NCBI GenBank assembly: GCA_033977485.1
Contig: CM066987.1
Span: 73,444,088-73,508,087, forward strand
Direction of reading: 5' to 3'
Source of the DNA: Hydrangea macrophylla
Taxonomy: Eukaryota > Streptophyta > Magnoliopsida > Cornales > Hydrangeaceae
Length of the DNA stretch: 64,000 nucleotides
The notes under the pieces are model-generated. The model did no database searches. It was not told where the DNA came from and was given only the letters and a program-made list of their open reading frames with translations. Made by a program: the position numbers and the translations under genes. Shown here in pieces: positions 35,101-45,016 of this stretch (within the stretch, counting starts at the first letter, position 1; each line of letters starts with the position of its first letter).

Positions 35101-36734
35101 TGTTTTGGGGTTAAAGGAGCAAGCTTGATTGTTTTTCCATCTTTTTCAAAGCTATATCGGTTCCTAAACCCATCATGCATCACTCTCCTATAATACTGCC
35201 ACGGCCTCCCCAACAAAATATGGCCAGCATGCATAGGAACTACATCACAAAGCACCTCGTCACTATACCTCCCAATAGAGAAGGCCACCAAAACCTGCTT
35301 ACTGACCTTAACCTCTCCACACTCATTCAACCACTGCAACTTATAAGGTCTAGGATGCTTCAGCAAAGGTAAGTTCAACTTCTCAACTAAAGTGGTACTA
35401 GCTACATTGGTGCAATTTCCCCCATCTATAATCATACTACACACCTTGTTATTTACATAACATCTAGTATGAAATATGTTCTCTCTCTGCTGCTCCATTT
35501 CATCTACCTTAACTTGCGTATTGAGAGCACGTCTGGCAACAAGAGACTCACCTTCTACGGGGTATTCCACTCCATCATCATCACTAGTATCTGGCAAGCC
35601 ATCATTTTCATCCTCACTCTCAGTCATCACCTCCCCATTATCTAGCATAACCATCACCCGCTTGTTAGGACATTGAGATGCGATGTGCCCAGTACCCAAA
35701 CACTTGAAACATTTAATGTCTCTATTCCTTGGAGGTTGAAAATCTGCCTTGAGTTTGTTCTTGCTAGTCCCCTCATCTTTTCCTTTAGGTGGGTCAGTCT
35801 TCCCCTTTACTTCAGCTCGATCACTTCTATCCCACTTCGGTTTCCAAGGAGTGCTAGAAACTGAAGTATACCTTGCTGCCCCCTTCCTCTTTAACTGCCT
35901 CTCCACTTTCATAGCCATGTGGACCATGTCTTCTATCTCCACATAATGCTGCAACTCAACTACATTTGCGACGTCCCTATTCAAACCACTTAGAAATCTG
36001 GCCATTGTAGCCTCTCGATCTTCTTCTACATTAGCCCGGATCATAGCCACCTCCATCTCCTTATGGTATTCCTCCACACTTCTGGACCCTTGCGAAAGGT
36101 TTTGTAATTTTTGGAAGAGGTCTCTGTAGTAGTGGTTAGGTACAAATCTCCTCCTCATGAGAGCTTTCAACTCACCCCATGTTTCTATAGGTCTCTCATG
36201 ATTCCTCCTCCTATTGGTTACCAATTGATCCCACCAAATAATTGCATAATCAGTGAACTCAATTACCGCTAGCTTCACCTTCTTCTTCTCTGAGTAATTG
36301 TGACAATAAAAAATCAGCTCTATTTTCTTCTCCCACTCTAAATACACTTCAGGGTCATTCCTCCCTTGGAAAGATGGTATCTTCATTTTGATGCTCCCAA
36401 GGTTCCTATCTACCCCATCTCGACCCCTTGGATTCCCCCTAGGTCCTCTTCCACGCCTACCTCCTCTAGGTCTACCCATTCCTCCCCTACCAACATTAGA
36501 TACTAGGTCTTCTTCATCCTCTTCATCTTCTTCGATCTCATACTCATTTTCAACTCTAGGCTCACGTCTCCTCCCATCACGCCCACCTTGCAGATTTTGA
36601 ATCACTACATCTTGTTGATCCATCCTATCCCGTACCTCCCCCAACACCAAATTTAACCGTTCAAACTGTCGTTGCATGGCCTGCAACATAAAGGTTGTGT
36701 TATCTGCCTCCCCTCTAGGTGTTGAGTCATCCAT
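31914..36734 (-). CDS. GY2 gag-pol polyprotein, uninterrupted (~1606 aa)
   Basis: The ATG at 36734 is preferred over an in-frame TTG at 36749, which overlaps the candidate splice acceptor. Order: Gag domain ([21 protein letters not shown]); [14 protein letters not shown] knuckle near 342-355; protease with [12 protein letters not shown] near D437 (DGG instead of the common DSG/DTG); Lys/Glu-rich linker; RT with YFDD near 845-848; RNase H ([22 protein letters not shown]); integrase with zinc-binding region and D1244, D1305, E1341 (D-35-E). The integrase reads QTEVNRT where GY3 has QTEVVNRT, a one-codon loss right after the catalytic Glu. No chromodomain is recognisable. The C-terminus ([14 protein letters not shown]) is encoded by the 3' LTR. 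Confidence 0.92.
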   Translation of the reverse strand: MDDSTPRGEADNTTFMLQAMQRQFERLNLVLGEVRDRMDQQDVVIQNLQGGRDGRRREPRVENEYEIEEDEEDEEDLVSNVGRGGMGRPRGGRRGRGPRGNPRGRDGVDRNLGSIKMKIPSFQGRNDPEVYLEWEKKIELIFYCHNYSEKKKVKLAVIEFTDYAIIWWDQLVTNRRRNHERPIETWGELKALMRRRFVPNHYYRDLFQKLQNLSQGSRSVEEYHKEMEVAMIRANVEEDREATMARFLSGLNRDVANVVELQHYVEIEDMVHMAMKVERQLKRKGAARYTSVSSTPWKPKWDRSDRAEVKGKTDPPKGKDEGTSKNKLKADFQPPRNRDIKCFKCLGTGHIASQCPNKRVMVMLDNGEVMTESEDENDGLPDTSDDDGVEYPVEGESLVARRALNTQVKVDEMEQQRENIFHTRCYVNNKVCSMIIDGGNCTNVASTTLVEKLNLPLLKHPRPYKLQWLNECGEVKVSKQVLVAFSIGRYSDEVLCDVVPMHAGHILLGRPWQYYRRVMHDGFRNRYSFEKDGKTIKLAPLTPKQVYEDQLKLKSEVEQKRNMREKKNESEREISGKRESEKENREIGENKEKGVESREKKERESVERKEKTKLSFYAKESEVKRAFLANQHVILLVYKECYLNLDETNQSLPSLAVSLLQEFEDVFPEEMPSGLPPIRGIEHQIDLVPGAVIPNRPAYRSNPEETKELQRQVEDLMSKGYVRKSMSPCAVPVLLVPKKDGTWRMCVDCRAVNNITVKYRHPIPRLDDMLDELHGSCIFSKIDLKSGYHQIRMKEGDEWKTAFKTKYGLYEWLVMPFGLTNAPSTFMRLMNHVFRAFIGKFVVVYFDDILVYSKNLNEHIEHLRCVFGVLKSEKLYANFKKCTFCMEKVVFLGYVVSTEGIEVDEEKVKAIREWPTPKGITEVRSFHGLASFYRRFVKDFSTLAAPLTEIIKKNVGFHWGIEQENAFATIKDFLCSAPVLALPDFNKTFEIECDASGIGIGAVLMQDRRPIAFFSEKLSGAALNYPTYDKKLYALVRSLETWQHYLWPKEFVIHTDHESLKHLKGQGKLNKRHARWMEYIETFPYVIRYKQGKENIVADALSRRHVLLTSMSAKMLGFEYVKDMYANDADFSDVYLACDKAAFGKFFKHDGYLFKESKLCVPHCSMRELLVREAHGGGLMGHFGVRKTLEILHEHFFWPRMRRDVIRICGRCITCRRAKSKVLSHGLYTPLPVPSEPWVDISMDFVLGLPRTKRGRDSIFVVVDRFSKMAHFIPCHKTDDATNIADLFFKEIARLHGMPRSIVSDRDVKFLSYFWKVLWGKLGTKLLFSTTCHPQTDGQTEVNRTLTQLLRTVIQKNLKTWEDCLPFIEFAYNRSMHTTTSHSPFEIVYGFNPLTPVDLMPLPIDVRSSLDGHQKAELVKSIHERVRLQIAQKNEKFASQANKGRRRVTFEPGDWVWVHMRKEMFPAHRRTKLHPRGDGPFQFLEKINDNAYKVDLPGEYNVSASFNVSDLSPFDAGDDSRSNPFEERGNDGNHSGPKLKDDHLQVPDGLITRSRAKKINDAMQGLVQSTWAKLINLLCKAPTFNMGWKEEESVLVHVIQATEGVE
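32146..32159 (-). promoter_or_regulatory. GY2 polypurine tract
   Basis: On the element strand GAGGAGAGGGGGAA immediately precedes the LTR TGATG. It is the expected plus-strand primer site. GY3 has the equivalent AGAGGAGGGGAA. Confidence 0.85.
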
Positions 36735-36743
36735 TTTAATGTG

Positions 36744-37687
36744 CTGCAAAACAAGAATATTAGTGGTAAAACCTCACACACTCCCTTACGTGTTTACACT
36801 CAAAAATTGTCACTCCACTCGTGTTTCACTCGGATTGGCTTTTTTCCGAAATTAGTCTCACACACTCTTGCCTTTTACCTCAATTGTTTTCCCTTTCAAG
36901 TTCTTTCAAGAACTAATTGAACTAAATCAAGACACAACCTTGTTTTATCCCAGCCAGCAATAGATTCTAGAAACAAGAAAGTAATAGAAAAAAAAATGAC
37001 ACGGATCTCAAGAAAATATACGACGAGGGCACACGAAACAAGAAACCAGATTTCGAGAGGAATAAAAGAAAAAAAAAATCACGAATAACTTTTTTTTTTT
37101 TTTTGATATGAGCCAATTGAAGATGGAAACAAAGTTTATCCCAGGAAACAGCGATCACAGAAGATAGGTTTCGAACAGCACAAAAACCTAATTTTTTTCG
37201 GAAATTTTATTTTTCACACTATGGAGTAAGATCAGTTTCGGACTCCTTAGACCATGGACAATGCAAAACGAACAAAAAAATTTAAGACGAGTTTTGGTAC
37301 TCTTTTTTTTTTTTTTTTTTATCGCAGCTTACCGATCTCTTCTCTTCTCTTCTCTTTTCTTTTCTTTTCTTTTTCTTTTTTTTTTTTTTGATAGTCAGGG
37401 AGCTTCACAGTTCACGTTTGTAAAGCACCAAAATAACCCTAAATCACGAGGATGAACGAACACGAAGTAGCAAGAGAAAAAAAAAATCGCAAATCAGATT
37501 TGCAACCCTAAACACGAAATTCCAGATCGTAATCACGAACACGAACACGAACTGAAATAAGAATACAAAAAGAACAGAACACGAATTGAACAGGAAGACG
37601 AGATGAAACAAGATCACGAAAAATAACAGAACAGAAAAAAAAAATGAAACAGAAATAAGAACACGAAATAAAATGGATAAATCAGAC
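36744..37687 (-). other. Candidate leader intron of GY2
   Basis: A CAG/GTCTGATT donor-like site starts at 37687, 28 nt from the start of the primer-binding site. CTAATATTCTTGTTTTGCAG ends at 36744, 9 bases before the gag ATG. The ~940-bp span contains A-rich and AG-rich tracts (complement visible near 37080, 37300 and 37350-37390) and repeated GAGTG motifs close to its 3' end. No ORF of note. Intron status is inferred. Confidence 0.55.
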
Positions 37688-37703
37688 CTGATTTGGAGCC
37701 TAC

Positions 37704-37715
37704 GCTCTGAGACCA
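37704..37715 (-). promoter_or_regulatory. GY2 primer-binding site, one mismatch
   Basis: TGGTCTCAGAGC lies two bases inside the LTR. It differs from the tRNA-Met site TGGTATCAGAGC of GY1 and GY3 at one base. Confidence 0.8.
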
Positions 37716-37717
37716 AA

Positions 37718-38345
37718 TGATGTGAACCCGTGGAATTGATTTTCCGTGAACCCACAATCAGATTGTAAATAACCCAAGAAAGCCAACAATCAAGTCACAG
37801 AGATGATCTAGACCCGTTGAAATCCTGTTTCAAGAACCCAGATTTGGTTTGAACGCCACAAAGGGAATGCCTTTGATAAGTTCGGATTGTTCAATCAAGA
37901 ACAAGCAGAGAAAACTGAATAGCTCTCCAGAAAATAAATTTCATTCACGTTGTATATCCCAAATCTGCTACAAAGTTCTTTCTTTTAATCCCTTCTAAGA
38001 AACCCTTGGGCCAAAAAGGCCTTCAACGAAAATAAAAGATATGGGCTAAATACTCAAGCCCAAAACAACTTAAACTGCATGTTTAAAGCTAAATAAATGT
38101 CTACTTAAAAAAATTAAAATAGGCCCACATGCCAAAACCATAGAAACATAAAAATTAAAGTCTATAAAAACCCAATAAGCTATTCCACCCCTTCTGTAGC
38201 TTGTATCACATGAACTAGAACTGATTCTTCTTCCTTCAAGCCCATGTTAAATGTTGGGGCCTTGCATAATAAGTTTATGAGCTTTGCCCAAGTGGATTGC
38301 ACCAGTCCTTGCATTGCGTCGTTGATCTTCTTAGCTCTTGATCTT
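37718..38345 (-). repeat. GY2 5' LTR, outer 66 bp missing
   Basis: Collinear with the 3' LTR from TGATG through offset 627 with no indels. It then switches abruptly to LN7 ORF1 codons at 38346. The missing part is the start of U3. Confidence 0.9.
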
Positions 38346-38486
38346 ATTTGTACCTCCTCTAAAGTTCCCCCTACCTCCCTTACTATCATAAGACCGAAAT
38401 GGGGTCCTACCAGCAAGATAAGCACCCCCATGGGAAGGACCATGAGTAGAAGGAGAAACAAAACGTTCATTCTGACTTTCACTCAT
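38346..38486 (-). CDS. LN7 ORF1 N-terminus with RGG-like box
   Basis: Forty-seven codons from ATG at 38486 (MSESQNERFVSP) to the GY2 edge, ending in GGRGNFRGGTN. The matching NRGGTRLQSRR and FDICPG blocks in LN9 ORF1 link it to ETFNICPG on the other side of GY2, so this is the true ORF1 start of the family. Arg/Gly repeats are common in RNA-binding proteins. The ATG overlaps the stop of an upstream ORF by ATGA. Confidence 0.7.
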
Positions 38487-39115
38487 CTCAGCCGTAGGTG
38501 CCGAAGCTGAGTGTTTTCATCCACTAATTTTGAATTAATTCTTAAAGAGGCTTCATAACCCACCTTGAGAGGGTGGTCCAAAGGCAGATCTTCCTCTTCT
38601 ACTTCAATATCTGAGCAAAGTTCCTTGGAAACACTAAACTTACCAAATGTTCCCTCAGCATCAGCAATAGATTCAACCCCCTTCAAAGCACTATCAGTAG
38701 CAATGAAGGCGTTTGAATCTGGATTAGCAGTAGGCAACTCCATAAGTAGCTTTGCACTCGATTGTGATATCAGGTCCTCTTTGATACTGGATGTAGATGA
38801 GGTAGCAGGTACTACTGTAGTGACATTCAAGTTTGAAATAGCATTCAAAACCTTAGGATCTTTATTACCCAGTGGTAGCTGAGCATTAATTTCAGAATAT
38901 GGACACAAACCCTCTATGACATTGGATGTAGGAATAGCAGGAGGGTCTTGAACTATAGTCTTCATGGTTGAAACATCATAAACAGATTTAGAATCTTCAC
39001 CACAAGTAGTTTCCTGATCATTAACATCAAAAGTTGAAAGAGAGCTTGCATTTAAGGCAAAGGAAGAAGATGGATTTGCAGTCTTAAGAAAATGAATGGC
39101 CTTGTGCCTTTCCAT
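38483..39115 (-). CDS. LN7 upstream ORF of 210 aa (ORF0-like)
   Basis: An unrecognised acidic, Ser/Thr-rich protein starting MERHKAIHFLKTANPSSS. It ends in a short, possibly coiled-coil stretch (INSKLVDENTQLRHLRLR) at a TGA that overlaps the ORF1 ATG (ATGA, 38486-38483). It follows a ~90-nt leader at the 5' end of LN7. No motif allows a function. It could be a regulatory upstream ORF, a third LINE protein, or the first part of ORF1 separated by a frameshift. All other LINEs here are truncated before this region, so it cannot be cross-checked in the window. Confidence 0.55.
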   Translation of the reverse strand: MERHKAIHFLKTANPSSSFALNASSLSTFDVNDQETTCGEDSKSVYDVSTMKTIVQDPPAIPTSNVIEGLCPYSEINAQLPLGNKDPKVLNAISNLNVTTVVPATSSTSSIKEDLISQSSAKLLMELPTANPDSNAFIATDSALKGVESIADAEGTFGKFSVSKELCSDIEVEEEDLPLDHPLKVGYEASLRINSKLVDENTQLRHLRLR

Positions 39116-39208
39116 AGAAATGAATTTTTTAGAATTCTAGAGAGAAGGAGGACATTCTCTCTCTAGAAATTTTTCGGAGCTTTTTTAATGTAGCTTAGTT
39201 TAAGGGTG

Positions 39209-40697
39209 CAAATTATAGACTTAAGCCTTCTAAAACTATGTTTTTTTGTTTTTGAGAGACCAAAAATGGTTTTGGCACTCGCACTGACATGGGATAGAAA
39301 TTTACACATCCTACTCACCTGAATAAACTTGAAGGAAGAAATGGCATGCAATTTCGATTCACGGATTGCAAGTTATACGCGAATGCACAAATTCAGAGAC
39401 TTAAGCATTATAAACCTAAGTTTTGAGGTTTTGAGGGATCAAAATAGGTTTCGGTACTGAGAATGACATGGGACCGGAACCAAACTTCATACTCACCTAA
39501 ATAGCCTAGTAGAAAGATACAACGCGTAAGTCTGATTCACGCATTACAAGTTAGACGCGAATATGAAAATCATAGACTTAAGCATTCCAAAATTATGTTT
39601 TGAGGTTTTGAGATATCAAAAATGGTTTCGGAGCTCGCACTGACATGGGACAGGAATCTACGCATCATACTCACCTGAATAAACTTGTAGGAAGAAACGG
39701 CATGCAATTTTGATTCACGGATTGCAAGTTAGACGCGAATACACAAATTCATAGACTTGAGCAATATAAACCTAAGTTTTTCAGTTTTGATAGACCAAAA
39801 TGGTTTACGGCATTTGAAATGACACGAGAAGGGAACCTAAACTTCACACTCACCTAAATAGACTTCTAATAAGAAGCGGCATGCAATTCCGATCCACCGA
39901 TTGCATGTTAGACACGGATATGCAAATTCAATGACTTAAGCATTCTAAATCGAAGTTTTGGGTTTTTGATAGACCAAAATGGGTATCGGTACTCGGAATG
40001 ACAATGGACTGGAACCTAAATTTTATACTCACCTAAATATATACTTGTAGGAAGAAATGACACACAATTCTTTTTTTTCGGAAAAAGGGTAAATAAATGA
40101 CACACAATTCAGATTCAAGGATTGCAAGTTAGTTGAGAATATGCAAATTCATCGACTTAATACTTCTAAACCTATGTTTTGCGGTTTAGAGACACCAAAA
40201 TGGATTTCGGCACTCGAAATGACACCCTAAACTTTATACTCACCTAAATAGACTTGTACAAAGAAACGACATACAATTTCAATTCACGAATTGCAAGACA
40301 GACACGAATACCCAAATTCATAGACTTGCCTTATAAAATTAAGTTTTGTGGTTTTGAGTGACCAAAATGTGATTCAGAACTCAGAATGACAACGGAATGG
40401 AATCTGAACTTCATACTCACCTAAACAGACTTTTACGAAGAAACAACACGCAATTCTGATTCACGGATTGAGTTAGACACGAATACACAAATTTATAAAC
40501 TTAAAGCTTCTAAAACTAGGTTTTGGAGTTTTGAGAGACCAAAATGGGTTTCGGCACTCGGAATGACACAGGACCAGAATCTAAGCTTCACACTCATCTA
40601 AATAGACTAATAGCAAGAAATGAATCGCAATTCTGATTCACAGATTACAAGTCAGATGTGAATATGCAAATTCGTAGAAATAAGTCTTCTAAAACTA
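39209..40697 (+). repeat. Satellite segment S4: end of m13, HOR copy 3 m1-m8
   Basis: Resumes at the LN7 TSD. m1 starts at 39325, then m2 near 39504, m3 39683, m4 39861, m5 40043, m6 40251, m7 40428 and m8 40604. It contains a 24-bp LINE micro-insertion in m5 and ends in m8 at the LN8 TSD. The LN6 target in m7 is empty here (near 40490). The m1-to-m1 distance to copy 4 is about 2408 bp after removing insertions. Confidence 0.95.
40071..40094 (-). mobile_element. 24-bp ultra-short LINE insertion with 16-bp TSD
   Basis: T-run, CGG, then AAAAAGGGTAAAT: the complement of a LINE 3' terminus. It sits between exact copies of AAATGACACACAATTC (40055-40070 and 40095-40110). The same place in HOR copies 1, 2 and 4 is uninterrupted. 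Confidence 0.9.
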
Positions 40698-43600
40698 CAG
40701 GATGGTGAGGGCTGCCCCATGGGTGGTGGTTCCATTTATGAAGAGTGCTAGTGTTAAGAAAAGGAAGGAAAAGCTCTTCCCTGTTCCTAGGAAGGTGATC
40801 TTGGACAAGAGAGATGGTATTATATGCACCTCCCCTCTTGCACATTCAAAACTTCCTTTCACAGAGATAAGGGTTAATGAAGAAAGCTTGGAGGAGGAAG
40901 CCATTTCTGTTGGTTCTCTGGAGGATGTGGAAGCTACCAATGGGAGTGATGGGTTTCATTTTGATGAACAAAATATGGATGGGTTAGATGAAGATCTTGC
41001 TGTGGAGGAGACATGCTCTTTCAGATCTATTCATGATTCCTGTGAGCTTGCAAAAAGAAAGAGATCCCAAAGTGAGCTGGACATACATAATAAGCAAATA
41101 AGTGCTATCAGTGATGATCCTACGGGAGAGGTATTGGATGTCTCTAATCAGGTTGATGGCCTCACAGTCGGTTCAAATGTTTTTGAGGCTGGTTCAATGT
41201 CTCATCTAAAAGATTCAGTTATTGTTCCTAAAAAGGAACAAGATCAGAAGGAATCCTTTCCACCTTGTCCTCACAAAGAAACTGTTGGATCCCAAGCTAA
41301 CCATGAGGAGTACTTTGGGCATTCTTCTGAGTTGGATTTTGGTTTTTTTACGCCTAGGAGGGAGTATATGCCAGATAATCAAGAAGGAAGCAAGGTGATT
41401 TGTGGCAGTTCTTCGGAATTTTTTGCCATCCCCAATCAGAATATTAATATGTTCAAACTTAAAGATGATGTTGGTACAGTTTTTGATCCAAATAGTAGAA
41501 GCATTTAAATTACCAAAGTGTTTACCGAAGGTGGATCTCACGCAAGCCATTCTGAGCCCAACGGCCTTAAAGGACAGCCAGCTAATTTGCATAAAGCAGT
41601 CAGCCTTCATGTGGGTACGCAAGGTGCTGCCTCACAAGCTAAGATCCACGCGCCTACTGCTGAGTTAGGTGCTCTTGGAAATGCTGAAAAGTCACTAAAT
41701 GGACCCTACGCGCCTAAACAGCATACTAAGGTAAATCAGATTAAAGGTCATTTGGTTGAGGTGCTTTGCAGTGAAAAGCCCATAATTCCGGAAAATAATG
41801 CCTTTTTTCACATGAGGTCCAAACAAGATCAGGTGCACATTGAAGGTGGTGGGGCCCAGGCGTCACATTGTGGCACTTCTAATGTGAGCCGCGGCTTGGC
41901 TTCCCAAGATTATATTATTGGTGGGACCCGAAATGACATTAAATTGGTTGGGTCTTGTCCAAATGTTGCTGATATGAAAGTGGTAGGTAAGGGAGTGAGC
42001 CATGAGGGGTGTTCTCACGTGAACCCTGGCGGGGCCCTCGCTCTGGCCAACACGCAAGGTCCTGAGTTTGCTGCCCGAGAAGCTTTTTGCCCTCCAAATG
42101 GTTCCTATTTTGTCAATGCCTCTTGTCCTTCTTATGATCTGCCAAGTGTTAATCACATACAAGGAATTGATGAGATTAAAGATCCGGTTGGTCAACTCTC
42201 GGGTGTGGGCCCTGTGGCCTGCGCAAATCCTGCTCACCCGAATGATCATGTGATTGCTGCTACTCAAGACAAAACTTCTCCCTATGATGTCAATTCGGCA
42301 ATTAATGCCTCTTGCCTCAGTCATATTAACGGCCTAATTGAGAATGAACTATGCACTATAAAGCCTAAAAATCTGGACAAAGCAGCACTTAATCACATGG
42401 AGGTTACGCAAGATCAGGTGCACAATGTAGCTGGTGGGGCCCAACGTAAATCATGGGCTGGATTATTCAAATCTGAGGGTCAGAATGGCAGTTTGGCCCA
42501 AACTGAGCTGGGCTCAGAGGTGGAAATTGATTATAGAACCACAGTATGTAGCAAGGAATTTAATTTGGAGTTTGTGGACCATGGAGGGATCGAAGATAAT
42601 CTTGTCCTTAAAATTCCAAAGGATTTAACTGTAGCTGGGAAAGATGAATAAACTGCTACCTTGGTTGGCCGTTTTCTTGGCAGGAAGCTTCCGTTTTCCC
42701 TAGTCACTAACGTTACTGATCGACTATGGGCTAATGAGGGCCTTATTGATACGTTGGCCACTGATTCTGGATGTTATTTTTTTTCATTCTCTAGTACGGA
42801 AGCTAGGGATGCAATTTTAGAAGGAGGACCATGGTTTGTGGCAGGTCAACCTCTCCTTCTTCGGCCGTGGAAGCCACATTTCTCCTTTGAAAACGAGGAG
42901 GTTCACTCCATCCCAATCTGGGTAAACTTCTATGGTATACCGCTTGAATACTGGAATCCGAAGGGACTCAGTTTTATCTCTAGTTTCATTGGGAAACCTA
43001 TTCGAGTTGATCGCATAACTGCAAGTAGAAGGCGTATAACCTATGCTCGTGTTTGCATTGAAGTTTCTGCAGATTTTGAATTCTTCAATGAATTCCACAT
43101 TGAAGCAGAAGATGAGGAGACTGGCAATACTATTAGAACAAAAATCAATTTGGAATATCAATGGACCCCGGTTCGATGCAAAAAGTGCTGCCAGTTTGGT
43201 CATGATTGTTCTCGGACTGCGTCTCCAGGTCTGAGCCATCCAGATCGCCACCCTCTCAAGAGGAACGGTAAGGATAAGGGGACCTGGCAAGTTGTTTCAG
43301 GCAAAGATAGAGGAAAAAAGACTGTTGCTGACCACACTTCTGACCGTCCTAAAAGCACGAATGGCTCGGATACTCCGCTAGCGAAGGGTAACCGATTTGA
43401 TGCCCTTTCTCAGCTTTTGGAAGATCATGACCCTAATCCTGTCAAAGTTGATACCATTGTTTCTCCATCCGCCCGGACATCTTGTCCCGAAGCTAGCTCT
43501 TCCTACCATACAGATGTTCCTCGAGGTGAGACCAGAGAGGAAACCACCTCCCCCTTTAGTGTGGATGACATTGATGACTGTGTTAGTGATTTTGGCCAAG

Positions 43601-43904
43601 CTAGTGAGGTCGGGACCCCTACAAGGGCTACCCTCTCCAACAGACAGAAAAAGAAGGAAGCTAAGATGAAATTCAGCGGGAGTCGACCGAAGGGACGACA
43701 ATGATCCTGAGGAGGCCCTTGCTTTGGGTAGTTGGGTTTTCTCATGTGTTTGGTACATTCCATGTTGCTATGTTTGTTTGCTTGTTGCTCTTTGTTTCAA
43801 ATGTTTGGTCTGGCTCTCGTAGCATGATATTTGCGCTTTTTGTAATATCCTAGGGTATGGCCCTTTTTTGGAATCGATTAACCTTTTTTCCGAAAAAAAA
43901 AAAA
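40698..43904 (+). mobile_element. LN8: 3.2-kb LINE derivative with ORF1 only
   Basis: Flanked by the 16-bp TSD AAGTCTTCTAAAACTA (40682-40697 and 43905-43920), with a CCGAAAA A-tail at its right end. It contains an ORF1-related reading frame and then passes directly into a ~200-bp LINE-type 3' UTR (GGGTATGGCCC near 43853). The whole endonuclease/RT ORF is absent. The ORF2 start motif ATGATCCTGAG is still recognisable at the ORF1 stop, suggesting internal deletion of ORF2 from a full LINE. Confidence 0.9.
40702..43704 (+). pseudogene. LN8 ORF1 (DUF4283 + zinc knuckle) with two in-frame stops
   Basis: One frame of about 1000 codons broken only by TAA at 41506-41508 and TAA at 42649-42651. The long N-terminal region is polar and rich in Gly/His/Ala. 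DUF4283 follows the second stop: TLVGRFLGRKLPFSLV, LEGGPWFVAGQPLLLRPW, IPIWVNFYGIPLEYWN. Then come CKKCCQFGHDC and a basic C-terminus ending GSRPKGRQ at a TGA. CAA-TGA replaces the family's TAATG, as if the original TAA stop became CAA and reading ended one codon later. It is more diverged than LN4/LN6/LN7/LN9 ORF1. Both stops are single codons in an otherwise open frame. Confidence 0.85.
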
Positions 43905-44197
43905 AAGTCTTCTAAAACTATGTTTTGGTATTTTAAGGGACGAAAATGGGTTTCAGCACACGGAATGACATGGGACAAGAATCTAAACTTCATACTAACC
44001 TAAATATACTTGTAGGAAGAAACGGCACATAATTTTCGATTCACGGGTTGAGCCTTCTAAAACTAAGTTTTGGGGTTTTGAGAGACCCAAATTAGTTTCG
44101 GCACTCGGAATGACATATGACCAGAACCTAAACTTCAAGCTAAACTTCAAGCTCACCTAAATATGCTTGAAGGAATAAATTACATGCAAATCCGATT

Positions 44198-44275
44198 TTC
44201 GAAAAAAAGACGTGCAATTTGGCTTTTTTCTTCATTCACCAATTTCTGAAAAAAAAAAAAAAAAAAAAAAAAAAA
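44198..44275 (+). repeat. Fossil LINE tails inside monomer m10
   Basis: The monomer is interrupted by TTCG plus A7, then a repeat of the target (GACGTGCAAT), then TTGGCTTTTTTCTTCATTC and CACCAATTTCTG plus A27. After that GACATGCAATTCCGATT resumes the monomer. The bases match the last ~35 nt of LN1/LN3-type LINEs. The same structure occurs in HOR copy 1 (16033-16110, A23) and copy 2 (24749-24820, A20), so it predates HOR amplification. Confidence 0.75.
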
Positions 44276-44772
44276 GACATGCAATTCCGATTCACGAATT
44301 ACAAGTTAGACTTGAATACGCAAATTAATGACTTAAGCCTTCTGGCACTCGCACTGACATGGGATAGAAATTTACACATCATACTCACTTGATTAAACTT
44401 GAAGGAAGAAACGACATGCAATTTCGATTCACGGATTGCAAGTTATACGCGAAAGCATAAATTCATAGACTTATTAAGCATTATAAACCAAATATTTGGT
44501 GTTTTGAGAGACCAAATTGGGTTTCGGCATTCGGAATGACACGAGAACGGATCCTAAATAGACTTGTAGGAAGAAACGACACGGAATTATAATTCACGGA
44601 TTGCAAGTTAGAGGCAAATATGCAAATTTATAGACATAAGCCTTCTAAAACTATGTTTTGGGGTTTTGAGAGACCAAAATTAGATTCGGCACTCGGAATG
44701 ACATATGACAAGAACCTAAACTTCAAGGTAACCTAAATATACTTGAAGGAAGAAATGACATGAAAATCCAAT

Positions 44773-44835
44773 TTTCGAAAAAAAAGACATGTAATTTGGC
44801 TTTTTTTATTCATTCACAAATTTTCGAAAAAAAAA
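44773..44835 (+). repeat. Fossil LINE tails inside monomer m13
   Basis: As in m10: TTCG plus A8, target repeat GACATGTAAT, TTGGCTTTTTTTATTCATTC, then ACAAATTTTCG plus A9, then GACAAGCATT-type sequence. Also present at 25319-25379 and, split by LN5, at 16609-16637 and 17239-17282. The shared architecture suggests m10 and m13 descend from one monomer that had already received these tails. Confidence 0.75.
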
Positions 44836-45016
44836 GATAAGCATTCCCGATTCACGAATTACAAGTTAGACTTGAATACACAAATTATAGACTTAAGCCT
44901 TCTAAAACTATGTTTTTTGTTTTTGAGAGACCAAAAATGGTTTTGGCACTCGCACTGATATGGGATAGAAATTTGCACATCCTACTCACCTGAATAAACT
45001 TGAAGGAAGAAATGGC

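Larger units (their letters stand above)
31452..38345 (-). mobile_element. GY2: Ty3/gypsy element with intact gag-pol
   Basis: Minus strand, 6.9 kb, inserted in LN7 ORF1. Order on the element strand: truncated 5' LTR (38345-37718), primer site, leader, gag-pol, polypurine tract, 3' LTR (32145-31452). The 5' LTR lacks its outer 66 bp and no TSD is present, so a small deletion removed that end plus a few LN7 codons. By eye the LTRs differ at about 6 of 628 aligned positions, indicating a young insertion. Confidence 0.92.
25439..39208 (-). mobile_element. LN7: near full-length LINE carrying GY2
   Basis: A minus-strand LINE in monomer m13 with the 14-bp TSD CAAATTATAGACTT at 25425-25438 and 39209-39222. 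Its two parts, 25439-31451 and 38346-39208, total about 6.9 kb and are separated by GY2. It is the only LINE here that keeps a 5' leader (39116-39208, minus strand) upstream of any coding sequence. The 3' UTR is 25439-25725. About 12 codons seem to be missing at the GY2 right edge compared with LN9. Confidence 0.92.

Noticed and set aside
34880..35128. Plus-strand Ser/Phe-rich ORF
   Set aside because: It is the antisense shadow of the Lys/Glu-rich linker of the GY2 polyprotein.
31914..36734. Chromodomain at the GY2 C-terminus
   Set aside because: The residues after the integrase are the LTR-encoded TRxRAK tail; no chromodomain aromatic pattern could be seen.
38483..39115. Endogenous pararetrovirus, because of the ATGA overlap between ORFs
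   Set aside because: The region lies between LINE ORF1 codons and the LN7 right TSD, and no pararetroviral domain is visible; it is LINE 5' sequence.
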